Shown here piece after piece: positions 4,792-13,530 of a DNA stretch of 16,509 bases. The DNA is from Bacteroidales bacterium (GTDB lineage: Bacteria; Bacteroidota; Bacteroidia; Bacteroidales; Muribaculaceae): NCBI GenBank assembly GCA_004552725.1, contig SFNM01000039.1:1-16509 (forward strand). Direction: 5' to 3'. Both the position numbers and the translations under genes were made by a program. The notes below the pieces were generated by a model, which was not told the DNA's origin, ran no database searches, and saw only the letters and a program-made list of their open reading frames with translations. Position 1 is the first letter of the stretch. Every line of letters starts with the position of its first letter.

Positions 4792-7128
4792 TTATCGCGC
4801 GAGTTTAGCGGTGTAGGTTTTGGTGCCGATGGTCACTTTGGCCACTAACACACCGGCGGGCAGTTGTTGCGCTGCGATGGTCAAGGTGTTTGATGTGGGC
4901 TTGGCTACGTAGATTTCGGTGCCGGCAAGGTCGTAGATACGTACTTCTGCCAATTTGGTTCCATCAGCGGAAGCGAAGGTTACGGTGTCGGGAGCGTTGC
5001 GGAAGATGAGGCTGAGGGCGGGCAGTTCAGCAGCGGTGACGCCTTCGGTTGTGTCTTCGTGGAGGCGGAAGAGGTGCCAGCCACCGTATGTCTCCAAGTT
5101 AAGCGGCGATGCAGAGCCTACAAAGAGGTCATCGCCACATACTGTGAAGTTGCGAATACCGTATGCGGTGCCGTTGCCGAAACCGTCGGTAGTGATGTAT
5201 TCCGGAGCCTCATTCGGTTCTGACCAGCGCAGAAGTTCGAAACCTTCGTGGCCGAATTTGTTGCCGGTGAGCAGGTGCATAACGCTGAACAGCGGATTGG
5301 TGGAGCCGTCGGCTGCGGTGGAGGCAGCCTTCAAGAGGGTTTCGGCGTTCATGGTGCCAATGTAGAGGTCGTCGTGGTATTCGGCCATGGTCCAGGTGTA
5401 GGCAGTCCAGGGCTGACCGAAACCGGCGCGGCCGAAAGTGGGTGTGTAGCCGGTTTCAACCATTTTCCAAGAGTCTTCGCCGGTATAGAAACGGTTCCAG
5501 ACGGGTAGTTCAGTCTCACCGTAGAGCAGTTCGATGTTGTCGTTTTCGTCGAGACGCCAGAAAGAGGTTTGGCGAAGCGAGCCGAGGTAGAACGACATGG
5601 CTTCAGGGGTGGTAAAGTCGGTATACCCCATTTTTGTAGCGATGTTCGGCAGAGTGTACACAGCACAGAACATACCCCAGTAGAGTTGGTCGTTCCACAC
5701 TTGAAGACCCGCAGTGTAGGTGATACGTTGGGCTTGAATGTGCTTGTCATAGTCGGAGTAGCGCCAAATAATTTCCCATTCGGGCTCGTCAATTCCAACG
5801 GGTTGCAAGCCATCGGCCGGAATTTCGGCGCTTTTCACTACAGTACTTTCATTGAGAGTGTTGGTGTTCCAACCACCCACATACATGTGGTTGTTGTACA
5901 CGCAGAGTTCGGCGGCTTCGTTGGCCATCCAACCTACGATTTTGAATTGCCAGGGTTTTTGCTTGTCACCGTACCAGCGGAGGACGGCGCCGCGGTCTTT
6001 GCCATTAACGTCGGTAACGCGAACACCACAATAGAGAATATCGTTGTGAACAAACCAGCGGCGCACGTCGGTGATAGTGTTGCCATCAACGTCGCTGAGG
6101 TCGTCGCAACTGATAAATTGGCCGGTGTCAGCATCGAGTGCGAAGAAAGAAGAGCCAATGGTAGTGCCGGAATTGGACCCATAGAGTGAGGGGCCGCCAA
6201 AGAATACTACGCCATGGTGATAACCTGCCGAGCGCAAGCCTTGGCAGTCTTGGAGCATCATGTCGTAGTCGCCGCCCGAGGGAGTGATGTCTTCAACCAC
6301 ACCGGTGGTGGTGTCGTAGCAATATATGCGTGGAATACGGGTGTCGCTATATTGGGAGTAGGAGGGGTCAACTGCGCCGTGTACCTCTTGACCATATTTG
6401 CCGGAGGAGAACTCACACACCCAGCAGCCGTTTTGGTAGCCACCGGAGATGTCTTCACCCGGGTTAGCGGCGGATCCAAGGCCGGCTGAGCCGCCAAGGC
6501 AGAGGTAGTTGGTGTTGGTGCACCAGTACACCTTGTCGCCCACGGTTACCATACCCCAAAGGTAGGATTGGTTGTGCTTTATCTGACCGCCGGCGGCAAT
6601 ACCTTCTTCGATTGCCTCCTGCGAAAGGCCGTAAGGCTCATAGTGGTTGCGCTCGTCGCCGATGCCGTAAAAAATTTCATCAACCGGAGCGGCGTATACG
6701 GTGTCGACCGAGTAAGCGCAGAGGTCGGAGGCATATTCGGGAGTGATGCGGTCACGCATTTGATAGATGTAAAGCGGAAGCACGCGTTCGAGGTAGGGAG
6801 CAAGATATTCCGAGAACTCGTTGATGATGTCAATAAAGCATTGCATATCCGGAATGGTACTCGGATCGACAGGCATATCGATACCTTGGTAGTATGCCAA
6901 AAGGTATGCTAATAAGTCTGCATCGCAGTCATCTACCTGCGAGTTAACTGTCGTGAGGAAGTCCATGACTTGTGCGTTGTTGAGCGTTTGGAGAGTAGCG
7001 CGACATTGTGGTGATACGTTGCGCACACCGACTGCGGCAAAGTCGGCAGTCGACAAGGTGCCGGCGCTGACTGTGAGTGTGCTCACCACCGCAGTAATTA
7101 CCGCAATTAGTTTCTTAATTGTGTTCAT
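4792..7128 (-). CDS. Secreted beta-propeller-like protein with C-terminal sorting tail
   Basis: With the start at 7128 (MNTIKKLIAVITAVVSTL) the protein has 778 residues and an N-terminal signal peptide of about 22. An in-frame ATG at 7149 exists but would put extra residues before the signal. After a helical region (about 30-140), short motifs of the type hydrophobic-x-[ND]D-x-[LM]Y-x-G recur near 195, 305, 362, 411, 478, 584 and 664 (VYNNHMYVGG, VWNDQLYWGM, EYHDDLYIGT, VCGDDLFVGS). That number suggests a seven-bladed propeller. The last 60 or so residues (EVRIYDLAGTEIY, then LPAGVLVAKVTIG) look like a Por/type IX secretion sorting domain, so the product is probably exported to the cell surface. 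The function is unknown. It is the last gene of the suf unit, 21 nt after the acyltransferase gene, with no clear promoter of its own. Confidence 0.75.
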   Translation of the reverse strand: MNTIKKLIAVITAVVSTLTVSAGTLSTADFAAVGVRNVSPQCRATLQTLNNAQVMDFLTTVNSQVDDCDADLLAYLLAYYQGIDMPVDPSTIPDMQCFIDIINEFSEYLAPYLERVLPLYIYQMRDRITPEYASDLCAYSVDTVYAAPVDEIFYGIGDERNHYEPYGLSQEAIEEGIAAGGQIKHNQSYLWGMVTVGDKVYWCTNTNYLCLGGSAGLGSAANPGEDISGGYQNGCWVCEFSSGKYGQEVHGAVDPSYSQYSDTRIPRIYCYDTTTGVVEDITPSGGDYDMMLQDCQGLRSAGYHHGVVFFGGPSLYGSNSGTTIGSSFFALDADTGQFISCDDLSDVDGNTITDVRRWFVHNDILYCGVRVTDVNGKDRGAVLRWYGDKQKPWQFKIVGWMANEAAELCVYNNHMYVGGWNTNTLNESTVVKSAEIPADGLQPVGIDEPEWEIIWRYSDYDKHIQAQRITYTAGLQVWNDQLYWGMFCAVYTLPNIATKMGYTDFTTPEAMSFYLGSLRQTSFWRLDENDNIELLYGETELPVWNRFYTGEDSWKMVETGYTPTFGRAGFGQPWTAYTWTMAEYHDDLYIGTMNAETLLKAASTAADGSTNPLFSVMHLLTGNKFGHEGFELLRWSEPNEAPEYITTDGFGNGTAYGIRNFTVCGDDLFVGSASPLNLETYGGWHLFRLHEDTTEGVTAAELPALSLIFRNAPDTVTFASADGTKLAEVRIYDLAGTEIYVAKPTSNTLTIAAQQLPAGVLVAKVTIGTKTYTAKLAR

Positions 7129-7149
7129 TGTTAATCTAATATTAAGCAA

Positions 7150-8094
7150 TTATAAATCGACTTTAAATGAGTTATATACAATAGCACGACCTCCGTAACT
7201 GCACTTTTGGCGGAGAAGACCTGAATTAACCTCGTGACCGTTGTCTTCATTGCTTGTACCGAAGTCGAAGTAGTCGATTTCACTTCGGAGCGTGTCTAAA
7301 ATGTGCTGATATAGCGCATGCACCACCGACAACTCTTTGCCACGCTCGGTGGCGGCAGTGTATTGGCTGTGGGCGGTTCTACCGCACACATACACCACTA
7401 TGCCTGCTAATAATTCGTCACCTTCCTTGGCTGTGAATAGCCGAATATTGCGCGAAAAGCGGCTATGTAGAAGCGTTATTTCTTCTACAGAATGAACAGG
7501 TTTGGCCTCAAATCTGCTACGAAGAAGGTCGGTTAGTATTTGCCAAAAACCGGAAAAATCAGTTGATTCACCGTATGTTATGCCGGGAAGCGACGATGCT
7601 CTTTTGGCGCGTTGACGCAGCCCTTGGTCAAAGGGTAATGGATTGCGCAAATCCACCACTGTCGACACCAATGAGGCATGCAGTTGACCTCCGCTGCGCC
7701 ACATAGCATAGATGTCTTCCTCCGCTGGATATTTGTGGTAGATATGTGGCACTGGCTTGTAAATCAACTGCTTAATGCCCTTTGATTTCAAATATTTGGT
7801 CATTTCCGCCCAAATTTCAAGCATATCGAGCGCGTCGCATCGGCGAGCAGGCATGAGCCATCCGCCGTAAGTCAGCCCACGATGTGAATAGAGCATTTCC
7901 CCTTCGATACATGCCGGAAGTACTGCCATTAACTTACCTGCGCTGTTGCGAGCCATCAGCGAGAAATCGGTGAAGCGGTCGGCGTGATAGTCCATGTAAT
8001 TACGGTGATGAAGGAACGTGGCATTGCGCGAATTGGCTATCACTTCGTCCCATTGCGCTTGCATCTCCGGGGTATATCGCTCTATCGTTATCAT
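7150..8094 (-). CDS. FemAB/GNAT-like acyltransferase
   Basis: This 314-residue protein resembles the Bacteroidetes group of GNAT/FemAB-like (Acetyltransf_6) proteins, which transfer acyl or aminoacyl groups. Supporting stretches are the N-terminal NATFLHHRNYMDYH (24-37), the SHRGLTYGGW region and the C-terminal DYFDFGTSNEDNGHEVN followed by GLLRQKCSYGGR. No signal peptide or membrane segment is seen. Its start overlaps the sufS stop in an ATGA (8091-8094), which implies translational coupling. The overlap ties it to the suf operon, but no published link to iron-sulfur biogenesis is known to me. The substrate is unknown. Related proteins often act in cell-surface polysaccharide or peptidoglycan work. 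Confidence 0.75.
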   Translation of the reverse strand: MITIERYTPEMQAQWDEVIANSRNATFLHHRNYMDYHADRFTDFSLMARNSAGKLMAVLPACIEGEMLYSHRGLTYGGWLMPARRCDALDMLEIWAEMTKYLKSKGIKQLIYKPVPHIYHKYPAEEDIYAMWRSGGQLHASLVSTVVDLRNPLPFDQGLRQRAKRASSLPGITYGESTDFSGFWQILTDLLRSRFEAKPVHSVEEITLLHSRFSRNIRLFTAKEGDELLAGIVVYVCGRTAHSQYTAATERGKELSVVHALYQHILDTLRSEIDYFDFGTSNEDNGHEVNSGLLRQKCSYGGRAIVYNSFKVDL

Positions 8095-9311
8095 TGGTCG
8101 AGTAGGGGGGCAATACGACGGAGGGCTGCTACAAAAGTGTCGACCTCTTCAGCGGTGTTATATATTGCGAAGGAAGCGCGCACGGTACCTTCCACACCCA
8201 ACGTATCCATCAGCGGTTGGGCGCAATGGTGGCCGGTACGCACGGCGATGCCCATCTTGTCGAGGAGCATACCGGTGTCGTAGTGGTGTGCATGTCCTAT
8301 CAAGAAGGAGATTACACCGCAGCGCTCAGGAGCGTTGCCGAAAAATCTCGTTCCGGGGATAGATGCCATTTGTTGTCGAGCATATTCTGCAAGTTGGTGT
8401 TCGTGGGCTGCGATGTTGTTCATCCCAACTTCTTCCACGAACTCTACTGCAGATGCCATTGCTGCGGCACCGATATAGTCGGGTGTGCCGGCTTCGAATT
8501 TGAATGGTATGTCGGCCCAAGTGATGTCGTTCCAGTGCACATGGCCTATCATTTCGCCACCCCCTTGATACGGCGGCAGTTGCTCGAGGATGGCGCGGCG
8601 CCCGTAGAGCACGCCTATGCCGGTAGGTCCGTAGACCTTGTGGGCGGAGAATGCGAAGAAGTCGCAGTCGATGTCTTGTACATCGACAACCGAGTGGGGC
8701 GCGCTTTGGGCGCCATCCACGCAGAAAAGTGCGCCGACACCATGAGCCATCTTAGCCATTTGTTTCACCGGGTTGATGGTGCCCAGCACGTTCGAAGCAT
8801 GGCAAACGCTCACGATGCGAGTGCGATGCGAAAGCATGTCGGCGTATGCTTCGAGGTCGAGCGAACCATTAGTAAGTACAGGTATCACCTTGATTACAAT
8901 GTCTTTACGCCGGCTAAGTAGATGCCACGGCACAATGTTGCTATGATGCTCCATGGCCGAGACAATCACCTCATCGCCTTCGTTGAGTGTCTCGCCAACG
9001 GTTGTAGCCACCAAATTAAGGGCTTCGGTGGTGCCGCGAGTGAAGATGATTTCTTCGCGCGATGGCGCATTGATAAGCCGAGCGGCGGCAATGCGTCCCA
9101 ACTCCATAGCATCGGTGGCTTCTTGCGATAACAAGTGATTGCCACGGTGCACGTTGGCCTTTGCGTGTGTATAGGCGGTCGAAATGGCTTCTACAACTCG
9201 ATTCGGTACTTGCGACGATGCGGCATTGTCGAGGTACACCAATGGCCTACCATAGATTTTCCGCTCAAGAATGGGAAATTGGGCTCGTATGTTGGATGTG
9301 TCAATACTCAT
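8091..9311 (-). CDS. sufS: Cysteine desulfurase SufS
   Basis: This 406-residue PLP enzyme takes sulfur from L-cysteine, leaving alanine, and holds it as a persulfide for cluster assembly on SufBCD. Visible features are YLDNAASSQ (26-34), EHHSNIVPWH with the PLP-stacking His (121-130), the PLP lysine K225 in FSAHKVYGP, FEAGTPDYIG (272-281) and the catalytic C363 in RTGHHCAQP. The short active-site loop marks it as group II (SufS type) rather than IscS. Length is normal for the family. It overlaps sufD upstream (ATGA, 9308-9311) and the acyltransferase downstream. No sulfur-shuttling SufE or SufU gene is present in this operon. Confidence 0.95.
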   Translation of the reverse strand: MSIDTSNIRAQFPILERKIYGRPLVYLDNAASSQVPNRVVEAISTAYTHAKANVHRGNHLLSQEATDAMELGRIAAARLINAPSREEIIFTRGTTEALNLVATTVGETLNEGDEVIVSAMEHHSNIVPWHLLSRRKDIVIKVIPVLTNGSLDLEAYADMLSHRTRIVSVCHASNVLGTINPVKQMAKMAHGVGALFCVDGAQSAPHSVVDVQDIDCDFFAFSAHKVYGPTGIGVLYGRRAILEQLPPYQGGGEMIGHVHWNDITWADIPFKFEAGTPDYIGAAAMASAVEFVEEVGMNNIAAHEHQLAEYARQQMASIPGTRFFGNAPERCGVISFLIGHAHHYDTGMLLDKMGIAVRTGHHCAQPLMDTLGVEGTVRASFAIYNTAEEVDTFVAALRRIAPLLDQ

Positions 9312-10657
9312 TGCTTGCGGAGAGAATCAATTGAACAATTAGAGCAAACAGCCGAACAGCCGCGCAAGCGTCGATCGACTAAATGGCGCAGACGTTCGCG
9401 CACCGGCTCGTGGTTGATGCGTTGCAACACTTCGTCCATAAAGGCGTTGATGAGCATCATGCGTGCTTCGGACTGCGGGATGCCGCGCTGCTGCATATAG
9501 AAAAGGGCTGCTTCATCAAGTTGGCCGGTAGTAGCGCCGTGCGATGCCTTCACTTCGTCGCAGTCGATGATAAGTTGTGGCATTGCGTTCATTTTGGCAT
9601 TTGCCGAGGCCAAGAGGTTACGGTTGGTCTGCTGAGCATCGGTGTGTGTGGCTTGAGGCAACACTGTTACCAGCCCTTCGAAAGCGCCATGAGAGTGGTC
9701 GAACATTGCGTATTTGAAGAGTTGGCGCGAGGTGCATCGCGGTGTGCTATGCACTACATATGTGGCATTATCCACTACCTCGTTGCCACCGGCGATGACC
9801 ATGCCGCCAAGGTTGGTGTTGATACCGGGGCCGTGGTGCGCAATGTGAAACTCATTGCGTGTGGTGGCTGTGCTGAGTGTGATGCCTACGGCATTGAGTG
9901 TGCTATATGGTTGTTGCTCGGCTGCAAATACGGAGGCGCGACGCGAACGCTCAGTACTTTCTTCGAGGTCGTAAAAATCGAGTTGCGCATTGTCGGACAA
10001 GCGTACTTCTACTACTCGGCACGATAGGTAGTCGGCTTGTCGCGAGCGTGGGTGGTCGCAAAGAAGCACAGTGGCTTGGGCTCCTTCGAGCATGTCAATG
10101 ATAATACGTCGCGCTGCCAGAAGTGGTTCAGAGGTGTTGAATGTGCTCAGAATTTGAATTGGTTTTTCAACAACTACGTTGCGGTCGATGCGGATATACA
10201 CACCATCTTGCACAAGCAATGTGTTTAGAGCCACAATGGGATTTGTATCCGGAGCCACAGATTTTTCTATGGCCTCGGGATATTTGGCGGCTGCGTCAAT
10301 GAGCGACATCACCTCCACTCCCCGAGGAAGTCGGGAAGCAAATTTTTCATCGGCAACGAATGCATCATTCACGATTGAAGCTGCGAAAGTACCGGAATTT
10401 GGCAGGTCGCATCCATTCAGTTCGGCAGGATTGATGTCGAATTTTCGACGAGTGATGTTGATGCCGTAGTCGGGTGCAAACATATCTTCGAGCGACACAC
10501 ATTCAAAGCCCTCATCGCCCGCCTTGGGAAGTCGCGGTAGCGCTTCGAGCACTCGAGCAGCGGCTTCACGCCTCATATTGAGCGCAGCCGGAGCATGAGC
10601 GTTAATCACCGATGCGTGCTCGCGGAAAAGTTCGAGATATTGGTTGATTGCTGACAT
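9308..10657 (-). CDS. sufD: Fe-S cluster assembly scaffold component SufD
   Basis: This 449-residue member of the SufB/SufD beta-helix family partners SufB and SufC in the SufBC2D scaffold. The C-terminal core is typical, with the conserved histidine (H373 in KASHGATTGQLDEAALFYM, equivalent to E. coli H360) and the QQRGI stretch at 389-393. The N-terminal half is poorly conserved, as usual for SufD. It ends with a cysteine-rich tail, C434-x3-C438-x2-C441, beyond the normal fold. It lies 12 nt downstream of sufC and overlaps sufS by 4 bp, so the genes are co-translated. Confidence 0.93.
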   Translation of the reverse strand: MSAINQYLELFREHASVINAHAPAALNMRREAAARVLEALPRLPKAGDEGFECVSLEDMFAPDYGINITRRKFDINPAELNGCDLPNSGTFAASIVNDAFVADEKFASRLPRGVEVMSLIDAAAKYPEAIEKSVAPDTNPIVALNTLLVQDGVYIRIDRNVVVEKPIQILSTFNTSEPLLAARRIIIDMLEGAQATVLLCDHPRSRQADYLSCRVVEVRLSDNAQLDFYDLEESTERSRRASVFAAEQQPYSTLNAVGITLSTATTRNEFHIAHHGPGINTNLGGMVIAGGNEVVDNATYVVHSTPRCTSRQLFKYAMFDHSHGAFEGLVTVLPQATHTDAQQTNRNLLASANAKMNAMPQLIIDCDEVKASHGATTGQLDEAALFYMQQRGIPQSEARMMLINAFMDEVLQRINHEPVRERLRHLVDRRLRGCSAVCSNCSIDSLRKQ

Positions 10658-10669
10658 AGTGGCCGATGA

Positions 10670-11440
10670 TTATTGGTTGTCGACTTGTTCCTTAATCCAG
10701 TCGTAGCCGCGCTCTTCCAACTCGAGTGCGAGTTCCGGCCCACCGCTGTACACAATCTTTCCTTTATAAAGAATATGCACGAAGTCGGGACGTATGTAGT
10801 CGAGCAATCGTTGGTAGTGAGTGATTACGATAGTGGCATTGTTCTCATTGCGCAATTTATTCACACCGGAGGCCACAATGCGCAAGGCATCAATGTCCAG
10901 GCCGGAGTCGGTTTCGTCAAGAATTGACAAGCGCGGCTCCAGCACTGCCATTTGGAAGATTTCGTTGCGCTTCTTTTCACCGCCGGAGAAGCCTTCGTTC
11001 ACCGAGCGCGAAGCCAACTTGTTGTCGAGTTCTACAATTGCGCGTTTTTGACGCATTAACTTGAGAAAATCACCTGCAGTCAGCGGCTCTTGATTGAAAT
11101 ATTTGCGCTTGGCATTAACAGCGGCACGCATAAAGTTCACCATTGACACACCGGGAATTTCCACCGGATATTGGAATGAGAGGAATAATCCTTCGTGGCT
11201 ACGGTCTTCGGGGGCGAGGCTCAGAAGGTCCAGACCGTGAAATGTGGCTTTGCCGGAGGTCACATGGTAGTGAGGGTCGCCGGCGAGCACGCCCGAAAGG
11301 GTGCTCTTGCCCGAACCGTTGGGTCCCATGATGGCATGGACTTCGCCCGGACGGATGGTGAGGTTGATGCCGCGCAGGATTTCACGGCTTTCGATGCCTG
11401 CGTGGAGGTCGGTGACTTGGAGTAATATATCGTTGTTCAT
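10670..11440 (-). CDS. sufC: Fe-S cluster assembly ATPase SufC
   Basis: This 256-residue ABC-type ATPase drives conformational change of the SufB-SufD dimer during cluster formation. It shows Walker A GPNGSGKST (39-47), the Q-loop region SFQYPVEIPG, the signature FSGGEKKRNEI (151-161), Walker B LSILDETDSGLD (171-182) and the switch histidine H208. The LDETDSGLD form and the EKKRNEIFQ signature are diagnostic of SufC rather than transport ATPases. It is soluble, without membrane segments. It lies 19 nt downstream of sufB in the same operon. Confidence 0.96.
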   Translation of the reverse strand: MNNDILLQVTDLHAGIESREILRGINLTIRPGEVHAIMGPNGSGKSTLSGVLAGDPHYHVTSGKATFHGLDLLSLAPEDRSHEGLFLSFQYPVEIPGVSMVNFMRAAVNAKRKYFNQEPLTAGDFLKLMRQKRAIVELDNKLASRSVNEGFSGGEKKRNEIFQMAVLEPRLSILDETDSGLDIDALRIVASGVNKLRNENNATIVITHYQRLLDYIRPDFVHILYKGKIVYSGGPELALELEERGYDWIKEQVDNQ

Positions 11441-11459
11441 GATTTATTCTATATTTGGT

Positions 11460-12926
11460 TTATCCTACGGAGTTTTCAAGTGTTATTTGGAGCAAGCGCT
11501 GAGCCTCAACGGCAAATTCCATAGGCAATTTGTTCATTACCTCTTTGGCATAACCGTTGACTATGAGTCCTACGGCTTCTTCGGTGGGTATACCACGTTG
11601 ATTGCAGTAAAATAATTGATCCTCGCTGATTTTGCTGGTGGTAGCCTCGTGCTCTACGATGGCCGACGAGTTGCGCACATCAATGTAGGGGAATGTGTGG
11701 GCACCGCAAGTCGACGACAGTAGCAGCGAGTCGCATTGGGTGTAGTTGCGAGCGCCCTCAGCTGCCGGCGCCACTTTCACCAATCCTCGGTAGGCATTTT
11801 GGCTATATCCGGCTGAAATACCTTTCGACACGATAGTGGAACGAGTGTTGCGCCCGATGTGTATCATCTTGGTGCCGGTGTCGGCTTGCTGGTGATTGCG
11901 TGTGACGGCCACAGAGTAGAACTCGCCGGTGGAGCCTTCGCCTTTGAGTACACACGAGGGGTATTTCCAGGTGATAGCCGAACCGGTTTCGACTTGTGTC
12001 CACGACAGTTTGCTATAGTCGCCGCGGCAGAGTCCGCGTTTGGTTACGAAGTTGTACACGCCGCCTCGACCTTCAGCATCGCCCGCATACCAGTTTTGCA
12101 CAGTGGAATACTTCACTTCAGCGCGGTCTTCCACCACGATTTCTACTATCGCAGCGTGAAGTTGGTTCTCATCGCGCTGTGGAGCCGTGCAGCCTTCGAG
12201 GTAACTGACGTAGGCATCATCGTCGGCCACTATAAGTGTGCGCTCGAATTGTCCGGTACCGGAGGCATTGATGCGGAAGTAAGTCGACAGTTCCATCGGG
12301 CAACGAACGCCTTTGGGAATATACACAAACGAGCCGTCGGAGAATACTGCCGAGTTGAGTGCCGCATAGAAGTTGTCGCGGTACGACACCACTGAGCCAA
12401 GGTACTTCTTCACCAATTCCGGATAGTCCTTCACCGCTTCGGATATCGAGCAGAAAATAATGCCCATTTGGGCTAACTTTTCGCGGTGGGTGGTTTTGAC
12501 TGATACAGAATCCATCACTGCATCAACGGCCATACCGCTGAGTTGCTTTTGCTCTTCCAAGGGAATACCGAGACGATTGAATGTGTCGAGCAGTTGAGGG
12601 TCTACTTCATCGAGCGATTGAGGAGCTTTCTTCTGTCGCGGCTCGGCATAGTAACTGATTGCTTGAAAATCTATTTCGGGAATGGTGAGATGTGCCCACT
12701 TCGGGGGTGTTAATGTGAGCCAATATCGATATGCTTGGAGGCGAAATTCGAGCAACCATTCCGGCTCGTTCTTGCGAGCGGAAATGTGGCGAATTATGTC
12801 CTCGCTTAGCCCACGCTCTATTACATCAGTGTCGATATCGGTAACAAAGCCATAACGATACTCGCTTTTGGCGGCATCGGCTATTACTTCGTTGTCGGAG
12901 CGTTTTGCAGAATTGTCAGGTTTCAT
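11460..12926 (-). CDS. sufB: Fe-S cluster assembly scaffold SufB
   Basis: This 488-residue protein is the main scaffold on which nascent clusters form. Conserved parts include the FRLQAYRYWL region (61-70), FVYIPKGVRCPMELSTYFRI (200-219), YLEGCTAP with C246, and LSSTCGAHTFPYIDVRNSSA with C407, matching the cysteine (E. coli C405) implicated in cluster assembly. EHEATTSKISEDQLFYCNQR (425-444) is the usual SufB/SufD interface core. It follows cvpA after only 5 nt and leads the sufBCDS block. Confidence 0.96.
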   Translation of the reverse strand: MKPDNSAKRSDNEVIADAAKSEYRYGFVTDIDTDVIERGLSEDIIRHISARKNEPEWLLEFRLQAYRYWLTLTPPKWAHLTIPEIDFQAISYYAEPRQKKAPQSLDEVDPQLLDTFNRLGIPLEEQKQLSGMAVDAVMDSVSVKTTHREKLAQMGIIFCSISEAVKDYPELVKKYLGSVVSYRDNFYAALNSAVFSDGSFVYIPKGVRCPMELSTYFRINASGTGQFERTLIVADDDAYVSYLEGCTAPQRDENQLHAAIVEIVVEDRAEVKYSTVQNWYAGDAEGRGGVYNFVTKRGLCRGDYSKLSWTQVETGSAITWKYPSCVLKGEGSTGEFYSVAVTRNHQQADTGTKMIHIGRNTRSTIVSKGISAGYSQNAYRGLVKVAPAAEGARNYTQCDSLLLSSTCGAHTFPYIDVRNSSAIVEHEATTSKISEDQLFYCNQRGIPTEEAVGLIVNGYAKEVMNKLPMEFAVEAQRLLQITLENSVG

Positions 12927-12931
12927 ATATG

Positions 12932-13408
12932 TTATTCTGTTGATTCAGAATTGTTTATATCAGTTAAAAATCCAAAGGTGGCAGGCGCTGTGTCGAGCAC
13001 TATACCGCGCCATGGCTTGGAGTCGTCGCGCAAGGTGTCGCTACTGATGGCTTCGGCCACATTGAGCACTAAACTCAGAGCCAGCCCCCATTGAAGCATC
13101 TTGAATACGGCTCCGCCTATCGAGTCGGCTATGCCTATTTTCACTGCTCTGACTGCTGTGCGAAGCAGTCGCGCCAAGCACCATACACCAAAATATGTGC
13201 CAACAGCCAAAATGCCATACACACCTATGCAGGTCCCTATCGAGGCTTCTTCGCTTACCATAGCGAGTAGCGGCTCACCAAACAGACGGCAAACCAACAC
13301 CGCTACTACTACTCCGGCAATCTGTCCCACTTGAGCCAAAAAGCCCGAGACAAAGCCCTTTATAGCGGCTGCGCCTATCACTATCAATATAAACAAATCC
13401 AATATCAT
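12932..13408 (-). CDS. CvpA family inner-membrane protein
   Basis: This 158-residue membrane protein has roughly four hydrophobic segments, at about 3-20, 26-43, 58-82 and 104-120. The FVSGFLAQVGQIAG stretch near the N-terminus is the usual CvpA signature. Family members are linked to colicin V production, cell-envelope stress tolerance and peptidoglycan-related functions, but their molecular role is unsettled. It is the first gene of the suf unit, placed 5 nt before sufB. Cotranscription of a CvpA protein with suf genes is, to my knowledge, common in Bacteroidetes. The ATG lies about 23 nt below the -7 box, which supports this start. Confidence 0.82.
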   Translation of the reverse strand: MILDLFILIVIGAAAIKGFVSGFLAQVGQIAGVVVAVLVCRLFGEPLLAMVSEEASIGTCIGVYGILAVGTYFGVWCLARLLRTAVRAVKIGIADSIGGAVFKMLQWGLALSLVLNVAEAISSDTLRDDSKPWRGIVLDTAPATFGFLTDINNSESTE

Positions 13409-13430
13409 ATTGTTTGCAAAAAATCAATTG

Positions 13431-13462
13431 CAAAGTTACAAAAAAAAGCCGAAACCGCCAAG
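13431..13462 (-). promoter_or_regulatory. Promoter of the cvpA-suf transcription unit
   Basis: On the minus strand, CTTG (13462-13459), a 20-bp spacer and TAACTTTG (13438-13431) give a near-perfect Bacteroidetes promoter. Transcription should start near 13425. No IscR- or Fur-like operator could be recognised. Confidence 0.7.
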
Positions 13463-13486
13463 ACTATAAATTATAGGATTGGCGAT

Positions 13487-13517
13487 TTTGCAGGTTGGCG
13501 TTTATTTTGTACTTTTG
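13487..13517 (+). promoter_or_regulatory. Promoter of the flavoprotein-hydrolase operon
   Basis: TTTG at 13487-13490, a 19-bp spacer and TACTTTTG at 13510-13517 match the consensus. The start site near 13524 leaves a leader of under 10 nt before the ATG at 13531, so the mRNA is nearly leaderless. It also rules out the longer reading that begins at 13495. Confidence 0.75.
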
Positions 13518-13530
13518 CACAAAAATTGAT

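Noticed and set aside
5569..6189. Plus-strand 206-codon frame inside the propeller gene
   Set aside because: It is antisense to a gene with a signal peptide, repeated blade motifs and a sorting tail. Such frames are common opposite long GC-rich genes.
8217..8921. Plus-strand 234-codon frame opposite sufS
   Set aside because: SufS is unambiguous on the other strand and the frame shows no domain.
9383..10027. Plus-strand 214-codon frame opposite sufD
   Set aside because: It is a shadow of sufD with no independent evidence.
13495..13530. Twelve-codon extension of the flavoprotein
   Set aside because: It contains the -7 box of the promoter, and the flavodoxin strand begins right at the ATG at 13531.
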